Of a DNA stretch of 55,758 nucleotides, positions 16,780 through 23,551 are shown in pieces. The DNA is from Pseudomonadota bacterium. Its GTDB lineage: Bacteria; Pseudomonadota; Gammaproteobacteria; Burkholderiales; Thiobacillaceae. The position numbers and the translations under genes are program-made. The notes under the pieces were generated by a model. That model was not told the DNA's origin. It saw only the letters and a list, made by a program, of their open reading frames with translations, and did no database searches. The stretch covers positions 1-55,758 of the forward strand of contig JAUXXW010000138.1 in the NCBI GenBank assembly GCA_030684775.1, read 5' to 3'. The first letter of the stretch is position 1. Each line of letters begins with the position of its first letter.

Positions 16780-17079
16780 GTGCGCCTCCCACCCAACCAG
16801 GTACAGACCATTAAAGCCACCGTGGCTCGACTCGTCGGCCCAGCCAGTCGAGTCTGGTTGTTTGGCTCTCGTGTAGACGACAGCCTGCGTGGAGGCGATA
16901 TCGACCTTTTCGTGGAAACGGATGAAGTTGTGTCCAACCGCACCCAAACCCTCTGCGATATCGAGGGCGCACTCGTCATAGCCTTGGGTAACCGGAAAAT
17001 GGATATCCTTCTTAAGGATGCGCGCACGCCAGATGTCCCGGTATTCCAGGTCGCCCGTCGTACGGGTGTCATGCTATGA
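16780..17079 (+). CDS. MNT-domain nucleotidyltransferase antitoxin (MntA-like), first copy
   Basis: 99 residues of the minimal nucleotidyltransferase family. The motif FGSRVDDSLRGGDIDLF carries the GS and DxD metal-binding pair, and a third acidic residue lies in RKMDILLKD. MntA-type enzymes adenylylate a HEPN partner toxin and silence it. GTG 16780 is preferred because it gives MRLPPNQVQTI, matching the MRLTEAQRQAI start of the second copy at 17563, and because AGGG lies just upstream; GTG 16750 is the longest possible start. It overlaps the HEPN gene by ATGA at 17076-17079. Confidence 0.85.
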   Translation: MRLPPNQVQTIKATVARLVGPASRVWLFGSRVDDSLRGGDIDLFVETDEVVSNRTQTLCDIEGALVIALGNRKMDILLKDARTPDVPVFQVARRTGVML

Positions 17080-17576
17080 GTCTTGCCTATCTGGCGGAAC
17101 ATGCCGAGAACGCCTTGTTCGCGCTGGAACTGGCCGAGCGTGAAGCCGCTCACCTGGCCTATACCCATAAAACCTTGTTTGCACTTCAGATTGACCTGTC
17201 ATGGGTGAAGTCCCTTGCCACATACGAGGACAGAGCCGAGAAAATCGACGCGTTTGTCAGTCGATTCGGACGCCTGCAAGACCATATTGGGGAAAAACTT
17301 TATCCAAGATTTGCCAGATTGATGGGGGAACAGCCCAAATCACTACTTGATGTGCTCGCCTACGCGGAAAGAATGCAATGGCTGGATAGCGCCGAGGCGT
17401 TTGTCGGTAGCCGCAAGTTGCGTAATCAACTGGTACACGAATATATGGCCGCACCGGAATTGTTTCTTGAAGCCCTGCAAACCGCCGATACAGCCACACT
17501 CATGTTGCTTGAAGTCGTCGCACGCATGCGGGATCAGTCGCAACAACTTGGCTTGAACAGACATGCGGCTGACTGA
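17076..17576 (+). CDS. HEPN-domain toxin (HepT-like)
   Basis: 166 residues, mostly helical. The HEPN ribonuclease signature RX4HXY is exact: R116, H121, Y123 in RNQLVHEY. In HepT/MntA systems the R and H form the RNase site and the Y is adenylylated by the MNT partner. The gene starts inside the stop of MNT copy 1 and its 3' end overlaps MNT copy 2 by 14 bp, so it is sandwiched between two putative antitoxins. It sits in the gap between the decayed wzm and wzt fragments. Confidence 0.85.
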   Translation: MSLAYLAEHAENALFALELAEREAAHLAYTHKTLFALQIDLSWVKSLATYEDRAEKIDAFVSRFGRLQDHIGEKLYPRFARLMGEQPKSLLDVLAYAERMQWLDSAEAFVGSRKLRNQLVHEYMAAPELFLEALQTADTATLMLLEVVARMRDQSQQLGLNRHAAD

Positions 17577-17844
17577 AGCCCAACGACAAGCCATCACCGA
17601 CACCCTCCACGGTGCCGACACCGACGCGCCTGTTTTCTTGTTCGGGTCGCACATCGATGATCGCGCAAAGGGGGGCGATATCGACCTCCTGGTAATTTCA
17701 TCGCAGATCGACTTGATGGCGGAGCTGGACATCCTGGCCCGATTGCATCGCCAGATTGGCGATCGACAAAACGACCTCGTCATCCAGACCGACCCCTCTC
17801 GCTCCTTCGGGCGTCTCGCCGTCAAGGGAGGTGTTCGGCTGTGA
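17563..17844 (+). CDS. MNT-domain nucleotidyltransferase antitoxin, second copy
   Basis: 93 residues. FLFGSHIDDRAKGGDIDLLV has the GS-x9-DxD nucleotidyltransferase motif, and a third acidic residue lies in NDLVIQTD. It is clearly paralogous to the copy at 16780 but not a recent duplicate. It overlaps the HEPN gene upstream. A GTGA overlap (17841-17844) leads into a truncated frame that was probably its own HEPN partner. Confidence 0.83.
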   Translation: MRLTEAQRQAITDTLHGADTDAPVFLFGSHIDDRAKGGDIDLLVISSQIDLMAELDILARLHRQIGDRQNDLVIQTDPSRSFGRLAVKGGVRL

Positions 17845-17888
17845 ACCCGGACAAGTTGTTACTGCTGAGGAATGAATTGGCAGACTAA
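17841..17888 (+). pseudogene. Truncated HEPN-partner remnant
   Basis: A GTG overlapping the stop of MNT copy 2 opens a 15-codon frame (MNPDKLLLLRNELAD) that ends at TAA 17886-17888. The N-terminus looks like that of HEPN proteins paired with MNT genes. A second frame continues with plausible protein sequence (TNLHDLPQLIAMLNSALG) up to 17968, suggesting a frameshift plus a large deletion. The assignment is inferred mainly from the overlap with an MNT gene. Confidence 0.4.
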
Positions 17889-17968
17889 CCTGCATGATCT
17901 TCCCCAACTCATCGCAATGCTCAACAGCGCACTTGGCAATACAGAGAACCCGAGAAAAGAACACTGAC

Positions 17969-18127
17969 ATGCCCATCATCCAACTCGACCACGTCACCAA
18001 GGAATATCACCTGGGACAACTGCAATGCATCAAGCAGAGCGCGCTCAATGTCTGGGTGCGTTCTCTAGGCCATCCCTCACAAGCCCTCGCATCAGTTCCA
18101 ATGGCTTTATCAATCAAGGGTACATAA
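17969..18127 (+). pseudogene. N-terminal fragment of a Wzt-type ABC ATPase
   Basis: 52 codons beginning MPIIQLDHVTKEYHLGQLQ, the usual opening of a polysaccharide-export ATPase. The frame ends before the Walker A motif, so it cannot bind ATP. It must be the partner of the wzm remnant at 16092-16486, the two now separated by the MNT/HEPN genes. The intact wzm starts 7 bp further on. Confidence 0.75.
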
Positions 18128-18134
18128 GCCAATC

Positions 18135-18986
18135 ATGTACAAGCCAAGCGTCACCACCTATACACCGCACTCATCCGTCTCCAATCCGCTCGCCATGCTC
18201 GTCCAGATGTTCCGCGATCTGGCCAGAAGTCGCGATTTAGGCTGGCGGCTTGCTGTGCGCGACATCCAAGCGCAGTACCGCCAAGCCTACCTCGGGGTCA
18301 TTTGGGCCTTCATAGCCCCGCTCTCCACCACGATCACCTGGCTCTTCTTGAACGGCACCGGCATTATCTCGGTAGGGGAAACGGAGCTGCCCTACCCGGT
18401 CTACATCATCACCGGCACCATCCTGTGGTCCATCATGATCGATGCCATGAACGCCCCATTGCAGCAGACCAATGCCGCCAGGGACATGCTGGCCAAACTC
18501 AACTTTCCGCGAGAGGGAATACTGCTCTCTGGCCTCTATCAGGTGCTGTTCAATAGCGGCATCAAGCTCATTATCCTGATCTGCGCGCTACTGGTGCTTG
18601 GCATCACCCCTGGCTGGGGCTTACTTCTCTTCCCCCTTGGCATCTTGTCGTTAGTGTTGGTGGGAACGGTCATCGGTCTTCTGATCACACCGATCGGCAT
18701 GCTATACACGGACATCGGCCGGGCAGTTCCACTGTTTATGAATTTCGTCATGTACCTTACGCCTGTGGTATTTCCCATGCCCAAAGAGGGCTGGGTCGCC
18801 ACCCTTTTCCAGATCAACCCCATGACGCCCATCATCCTCACGGCTCGAGACTGGCTTACCGGATTCCCGCCCGATTACCTAATGTATTTTCTGGGGGTGA
18901 ATGCTGTCGCCCTCTTCCTGCTCATACTCGCATGGAGCGCCTATCGTCTGGCAATGCCAATATTGATCGAGCGAATGAGTTCATGA
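18135..18986 (+). CDS. wzm: Polysaccharide ABC transporter permease (Wzm type)
   Basis: 283 residues of the ABC-2 permease family with six predicted membrane segments. The N-terminal amphipathic part (LARSRDLGWRLAVRDIQAQY) and VIWAFIAPLSTTITWLF are typical of O-antigen and capsule exporters, as is YLTPVVFPMP near the C-terminus. With the Wzt at 19071 it should export an undecaprenyl-linked polysaccharide across the inner membrane. It is not closely similar to the decayed permease at 16092, so it appears to come from a different source. Confidence 0.92.
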   Translation: MYKPSVTTYTPHSSVSNPLAMLVQMFRDLARSRDLGWRLAVRDIQAQYRQAYLGVIWAFIAPLSTTITWLFLNGTGIISVGETELPYPVYIITGTILWSIMIDAMNAPLQQTNAARDMLAKLNFPREGILLSGLYQVLFNSGIKLIILICALLVLGITPGWGLLLFPLGILSLVLVGTVIGLLITPIGMLYTDIGRAVPLFMNFVMYLTPVVFPMPKEGWVATLFQINPMTPIILTARDWLTGFPPDYLMYFLGVNAVALFLLILAWSAYRLAMPILIERMSS

Positions 18987-19070
18987 TCACGGCTGTGGGA
19001 ATATATTCAAACCAGAAACCAGCAGTCTATTACAAACACTGCGAGCAATAGTGAACATACGGACGAGACC

Positions 19071-20279
19071 ATGACTGACAGCCTGATTCAAGTGGAGGGA
19101 CTCTCGAAAAAGTTTTGCCGCAGCCTCAAGCGATCCTTATGGTATGGATTGCACGATATCGGAAGCGAATTACGTGGTGGACAGCGGAATAATACGAATG
19201 AATTGAGAGCGGAAGAATTCTGGTCAGTCAAAGACATCAGCTTTGAAGTCAATCGCGGTGATTGCCTCGCATTGATAGGCCCGAACGGGGCGGGTAAAAG
19301 CACGCTGCTGCGCATGTTGAATGGCCTGATCAAACCAGATCAAGGGCAAATCACCATGCGCGGAAGAATCAATGCCTTGATTGCTCTCGGTGCCGGATTC
19401 AACCCGGTGCTGACTGGTAAAGAAAACGTCTATGTCAATGGCTCGGTATTGGGATTTACAAAGAAAGAAATTGATGAGAAGTACGAGACGATCGTGGAGT
19501 TCTCCGAGTTGCGGGATTTCATGGATACCCCGGTTCGTAATTACAGCTCCGGCATGAATGTGCGTCTGGGTTTTGCTGTCGCTGCCCAGATGGAACCGGA
19601 TGTCTTGTTGCTTGACGAAGTGCTGGCGGTGGGTGATGCCGGCTTCCGGGCTAAATGTTTCAATACCATCATGGATATCATGCAGCATGCGGCCGTGATC
19701 TTCGTCTCCCATAGCATGCCGCAAATCGCTAGAGTCGCGAGCAAGGTACTGGTGATGGAGCATGGACGCTGCATACTTCAGACCAGCGATGTCGGAAAGG
19801 CCATGGAGACTTATTACTCCACATTCACCCAATGTGAAGCTCAACAGCAGATATCCGGCAACGGCAAGTCCACACCGCGCTGGATTCGCCTGGAGGATCT
19901 CTCGGGCAATCAGATCAACAAGGTAGCGTTCGCCGCGCCATTCAATGTCTCCTGCGGTTTAGCCATCGATCCCGGCATCAAAGAATACAGGGTACAGTTG
20001 GACATCCGCTCGCGCGAACAGCAACTGGTGCTCCAGTTTTCATCGGAGATGGATGGGGTGGCATTCAACAAGACCGGCGATGTCGTAGTGAAGGTGGGTA
20101 TCAACGCCATGCGCCTCAGCCCTGGACAATATGTCATGAATCTGTTCGTCGCCGACGCACAAACTCACGAGGTATTGCTTGCATTTCGCGAATGCCTGTC
20201 CTTTGAGGTCACAGGCAACATTGTCGGCTACGCGCCGGTAAGTCAATCGGGAGATTGGACCCTTGAACCAGCACGCTAA
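19071..20279 (+). CDS. wzt: Polysaccharide ABC transporter ATPase with C-terminal domain (Wzt type)
   Basis: 402 residues. The nucleotide-binding domain (1-250) has Walker A at 70-77 (GPNGAGKS), the signature NYSSGMNVRLGFAVAA and Walker B DVLLLDEVLAVGD. The C-terminal 130 residues (after about 265) form a beta-rich extension that in Wzt proteins recognises the chemically capped end of the finished chain. Its presence predicts export coupled to a terminal modification; the methyltransferase at 39084 is a candidate but the link is inferred. An 84-bp gap separates it from wzm. Confidence 0.93.
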   Translation: MTDSLIQVEGLSKKFCRSLKRSLWYGLHDIGSELRGGQRNNTNELRAEEFWSVKDISFEVNRGDCLALIGPNGAGKSTLLRMLNGLIKPDQGQITMRGRINALIALGAGFNPVLTGKENVYVNGSVLGFTKKEIDEKYETIVEFSELRDFMDTPVRNYSSGMNVRLGFAVAAQMEPDVLLLDEVLAVGDAGFRAKCFNTIMDIMQHAAVIFVSHSMPQIARVASKVLVMEHGRCILQTSDVGKAMETYYSTFTQCEAQQQISGNGKSTPRWIRLEDLSGNQINKVAFAAPFNVSCGLAIDPGIKEYRVQLDIRSREQQLVLQFSSEMDGVAFNKTGDVVVKVGINAMRLSPGQYVMNLFVADAQTHEVLLAFRECLSFEVTGNIVGYAPVSQSGDWTLEPAR

Positions 20280-20353
20280 GATTCTCGTCACGGGGGCTGA
20301 TGGATTCATCGGCTCGCATCTCGTCGAGACACACGTTAGCGAGGCACTTACCC
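20263..20353 (+). pseudogene. N-terminal fragment of a legB-like NAD-dependent dehydratase
   Basis: About 30 residues starting with the Rossmann glycine motif KILVTGADGFIGSHLVE, as in UDP-sugar 4,6-dehydratases of the legionaminic/bacillosamine pathway (LegB). The frame then runs into the inverted-repeat element at 20354. All catalytic residues are lost. The LegB assignment rests on the adjoining legC-like remnant and NeuD/NeuB genes; the fragment alone could be any extended SDR. It overlaps the end of wzt by 17 bp. Confidence 0.65.
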
Positions 20354-20520
20354 TAGCAGCCTGTCGGACTTTGGTCGTCGAAAGCGAAAAGCGACCCCGG
20401 GGAGGCCAGTTTTTGCCGGATTCGCCGCCTCATAGTCGAACTAAGGGGCAAGAAGCCGGCGAAAAATGGGCCGTCGCGGTTGATTTGCAGCCGACGATTC
20501 CAAAGTCCGACAGGCTGCTA
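20354..20520. mobile_element. MITE-like element with 21-bp perfect terminal inverted repeats
   Basis: A 167-bp non-coding element bounded by TAGCAGCCTGTCGGACTTTG (20354-20373, plus one G) and its exact complement at 20500-20520. It sits exactly where the legB-like fragment stops and the legC-like fragment starts. Both ends carry TA, consistent with a TA target duplication, although the palindrome makes this ambiguous. The termini recall IS1182-like ends, from memory only. Its core (20423-20488) is shared with the relic at 7723-7788. It encodes no transposase. Confidence 0.82.
20423..20488. repeat. 66-bp repeat, copy 2
   Basis: The core of the inverted-repeat element, nearly identical (about three mismatches by eye) to 7723-7788 in the same orientation. 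The shared part excludes both termini. Confidence 0.75.
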
Positions 20521-20976
20521 CGCGTGGATGCCATAAAAATACGCGACTATCTTTCCCACCACACAGAACAAGGCGTCGGCCTGTGCGTCAATCGTGTCAA
20601 CGTTGATATTATTCGAGCCTTGGTGCCCATGCATATCTTCGGCCATCCAGTGGACGTGAATGGCCTACCGGCCGTGGCACGAGACTTCAACCCTGCACTG
20701 ATCGAAGATGCGGCCGAGCTACAGCATTACAAAACAGCGTTCGCCACCGTAAACGGAATCAGGCTGGTATCAGAGTCCGAACAGAACGGTCAACGCGACG
20801 CCCTATTGCAAGCCACTATTAGCGCTGGTTTAATGACGCACACTGCCTGGGTAACGATGCACGAATTGACGCCGCTCAAGTATTGCCCAAACATGGATCT
20901 GGCAGGTGCTCAGTCACTCTCACATCAATTGCTCAATGTTCAAAGCAGTTCGGGTTTGGCACCCGTCGCCTTATGA
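20521..20976 (+). pseudogene. Fragment of a legC-like DegT/DnrJ aminotransferase
   Basis: The translation keeps recognisable pieces of a LegC-family PLP aminotransferase: ALVPMHIFGHPVDVNGLPAV with LIEDAAE, then directly the C-terminal stretch QRDALLQATISAGLMTHTAW and LAGAQSLSHQLLNV. Roughly 120 residues between them, including the PLP-binding lysine, are deleted, as is the whole N-terminus. The open frame is continuous from 20263 through the MITE, so an automated call may report one nonsense fusion protein. It overlaps the NeuD-like gene (ATGA at 20973). Confidence 0.75.
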
Positions 20977-21602
20977 GCAAACCCGGCGTGATCCTGATCG
21001 GTGCCGGTGGTCACGCCCATGCCTGTATCGATGTCATCGAGCAACACGCCCAATATCAGATAGTGGGGTTGGTTGGTATGCCATGTGAGATGCATAGCCA
21101 GCACCTCGGGTATACCGTGATCGCTACGGACGAAGACCTGCCGCTACTAGCCAAAGACTACCAATACGCAGTCATTGCTGTGGGCCAGATTCGGTCACCA
21201 GACAGCCGTATCCGCCTTTATCAGCAAGTCCTTCAGCTTGGCTTTAGCTTGCCAGACATAATCGCGCCAACCGCCCATGTCTCCTATCACGCAACCATTG
21301 GCGTAGGCACCATCGTGATGCACGGCGCTATCGTTAATGCCGGTGCCAAGGTGGGCAACAACTGCATCATCAATACGCGTACCCTGCTTGAGCACGACTC
21401 AACAGTCGAAGACCACTGTCATATCTCGACCGGCGCCATCCTAAATGGAGGTGTGCACATTGGAGCAGGCAGCTTTGTAGGCAGCGGCTGTGTAATTAAA
21501 GATGGTATTACGCTTGGGAGAGGCTGCCTTGTAGGAATGGGCCTGTGTGTGCGGCATAACCAGGCGGATCACACCCGATTTATAGGTCACGATATATCAT
21601 GA
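20973..21602 (+). CDS. NeuD/PglD-family sugar O/N-acyltransferase
   Basis: 209 residues. A Rossmann-like N-terminal part (GVILIGAGGHAHACIDVIEQ) is followed by left-handed beta-helix hexapeptide repeats (IGVGTIVMHGAIVNAGAKVG, TGAILNGGVHIGAGSFVG), with the catalytic histidine of the family probably in TLLEHDS. Such enzymes acetylate amino sugars or sialic acids (NeuD, PglD, LegH). ATG 20973 is preferred; the longer frame overlaps the aminotransferase remnant. Its stop overlaps the neuB start by ATGA, so the two are coupled. Confidence 0.9.
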   Translation: MSKPGVILIGAGGHAHACIDVIEQHAQYQIVGLVGMPCEMHSQHLGYTVIATDEDLPLLAKDYQYAVIAVGQIRSPDSRIRLYQQVLQLGFSLPDIIAPTAHVSYHATIGVGTIVMHGAIVNAGAKVGNNCIINTRTLLEHDSTVEDHCHISTGAILNGGVHIGAGSFVGSGCVIKDGITLGRGCLVGMGLCVRHNQADHTRFIGHDIS

Positions 21603-22606
21603 AAAATAAAACCCTAATCATCGCCGAAGCCGGCGTCAATCATAACGGCGACCTCGCTCTGGCCAAACAATTGATCGATATGGCCGCCAAAGCGGGAGCC
21701 GACCTCGTCAAATTCCAGACCTTCAACGCAACCCGCCAAGTCACGAGAACTGCTGTAAAGGCTGACTACCAGAGACAGACCACAAACAACAAAGAATCCC
21801 AGCAAGAAATGCTTCGCCGTCTGGAACTCACCGCTGAGATGCACAAGGAACTCATCGCGCACTGTGCGGCACGGAACATCGGCTTTTTCTCTACCGGTTT
21901 TGATATTGAGAGCGTCGATCTGCTGGTGAGCCTCGGCCAGGATCACTTCAAGATACCATCTGGCGAGATCACCAACCTGCCGTACCTGCGCCATATTGGC
22001 CGGCTCGGTCAGGCTGTTATCCTCTCTACCGGCATGGCGACGCTGGGCGAGATTGAATCGGCAATCGATGTGCTCGAGCAGGCTGGTACGCCGCGTGACA
22101 ATATCACGGTACTGCACTGCACCACTGAATACCCCACGCCCATGGGCGAAGTAAATCTGCGCGCAATGCAGAGCATTCAACGTGCCTTTGGCGTAAAAGT
22201 GGGCTATTCCGACCACACGCCCGGGATTGAGGTGGCGATTGCTGCTGTGGCCATGGGAGCTTCCGTCATTGAAAAGCACTTCACGCTAGATCGCAACCTG
22301 CCCGGACCCGACCACAAAGCCAGCCTTGAGCCAGAAGATCTTATTGCTATGGTCGCAGCAATTCGCAACATTGAAATCGCGTTAGGCGATGGTATCAAAC
22401 GCCTTACTCAAAGCGAAGTCAGAAACAAACCAGTGATGCGTAAATCGTTAGTGGCTAGCCAAACAATTAAAGCGGGTGAAATCTTCAGCACGAAGAACAT
22501 AACAACAAAGCGGCCCGGAACGGGCATCTCGCCAATGCGCTGGGATGATGTCATTGGTCGCACAGCGACTCGTGATTTTGCGGAAGAGGCGTTGATTGAT
22601 CTATGA
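21599..22606 (+). CDS. neuB: N-acetylneuraminate/legionaminate synthase family protein (NeuB)
   Basis: 335 residues. The TIM-barrel NeuB domain (about 1-270: IIAEAGVNHNGDLALAKQLI, DLVKFQTF, FKIPSGEITNLPYLR, GYSDHTPG) is followed by the C-terminal SAF antifreeze-like domain (from about 280: MRKSLVASQTIKAGEIFS). It condenses phosphoenolpyruvate with a six-carbon N-acyl sugar to give a nine-carbon nonulosonic acid. I cannot tell NeuB, LegI and PseI apart by eye; the legB/legC remnants favour LegI. Both domains look intact. Confidence 0.93.
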   Translation: MKNKTLIIAEAGVNHNGDLALAKQLIDMAAKAGADLVKFQTFNATRQVTRTAVKADYQRQTTNNKESQQEMLRRLELTAEMHKELIAHCAARNIGFFSTGFDIESVDLLVSLGQDHFKIPSGEITNLPYLRHIGRLGQAVILSTGMATLGEIESAIDVLEQAGTPRDNITVLHCTTEYPTPMGEVNLRAMQSIQRAFGVKVGYSDHTPGIEVAIAAVAMGASVIEKHFTLDRNLPGPDHKASLEPEDLIAMVAAIRNIEIALGDGIKRLTQSEVRNKPVMRKSLVASQTIKAGEIFSTKNITTKRPGTGISPMRWDDVIGRTATRDFAEEALIDL

Positions 22607-22687
22607 CGTACGTAATTGTGGAGTCGGCATTGACCATTTAAATATTCAATATTACTGAAAATGTAATTCTTCTAGGATGGGGGAGAC

Positions 22688-23551
22688 GTGATATATATTT
22701 CGACAGGTGGTTTTCGTGGAAGAGTAGCAGGTGCCGTCTCCGAAGATCTATTAAGTGCAGGCATTAAATTTATAGAGCTTTCTGGAGGCGCATATTCAGA
22801 CACATTATTGAGCGATTTACAGGCATTAGCGCAAGACATACACTTCCAGATTCATAATTATTTCCCCCCTCCGGAAGATGCTTTTGTCTTAAATCTTGGT
22901 TCGTTAGACACCGTGATAGGTGAACGTAGTATTGCACATGTTGAACAAGCGCTCAAATGGTGCGTGGCACTAGGCGCAGATCGATATAGTTTTCATGCTG
23001 GTTTTTTACTTGACCCTAAAGTTGATGAGTTGGGACAGCGTATACCAAGCCGAAGTCTTTTTGACCGCGATGAATGTATAGAAGCCTTCGTCAGTCGTGT
23101 AACACGCTTGGCTGAAATAGCCGAAAGAGCAGGGGTTACCCTTATGGTTGAGAATAATGTACTTTCAGCAAAGAATGCCTATGAGTTCCCCGTCAATCCC
23201 TTGCTGATGTGCGATCCACAAGAATGCCAAAAGATCATGGGGTACTTACCTAGTAGCGTAAGGCTTCTAATAGATGTTGCGCACCTTAAGGTATCGGCAA
23301 ACTCCCTGTGCTTTGATTCGCTACAAATGTTTGATTTGTGTCACGAAAGAACCGCTGGTTATCATCTCAGTGATAATAATGGGCTAGAAGATTCGAACAA
23401 GCTTTTTGGCGAAGACGCATGGTTTTGGCCACACATTAGATCAGATGTTGATTATTACTCTGTAGAAGTGTACGACTGCACGCCAGATCAATTATTAAAG
23501 CAAGCAAACCTTGTTCGATCGAAGTTACAACTATTTAATCAGGCAATATGA
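22688..23551 (+). CDS. Sugar phosphate isomerase/epimerase-like TIM-barrel protein
   Basis: 287 residues with a xylose-isomerase-like TIM-barrel pattern: FIELSGGAYSD, HFQIHNYFPPPEDAFVLNLG, YSFHAGFLLD, TLMVENNVLS, LLIDVAHLKVSA and GYHLSDNNG, with H and E/D residues suited to a divalent metal site. The start is GTG 22688 behind GGGGGAG. Its ATGA-type overlap with the CBS-aminotransferase gene (23548) suggests the two act in the same pathway, presumably on a nonulosonic acid precursor. The gene is notably AT-rich compared with neuB. The reaction is unknown. Confidence 0.8.
   Translation: MIYISTGGFRGRVAGAVSEDLLSAGIKFIELSGGAYSDTLLSDLQALAQDIHFQIHNYFPPPEDAFVLNLGSLDTVIGERSIAHVEQALKWCVALGADRYSFHAGFLLDPKVDELGQRIPSRSLFDRDECIEAFVSRVTRLAEIAERAGVTLMVENNVLSAKNAYEFPVNPLLMCDPQECQKIMGYLPSSVRLLIDVAHLKVSANSLCFDSLQMFDLCHERTAGYHLSDNNGLEDSNKLFGEDAWFWPHIRSDVDYYSVEVYDCTPDQLLKQANLVRSKLQLFNQAI

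Noticed and set aside
16000-18140. JUMPStart/ops element before the polysaccharide genes
   Set aside because: I looked for GGCGGTAG upstream of the exporter genes and found none, so RfaH control is not supported.
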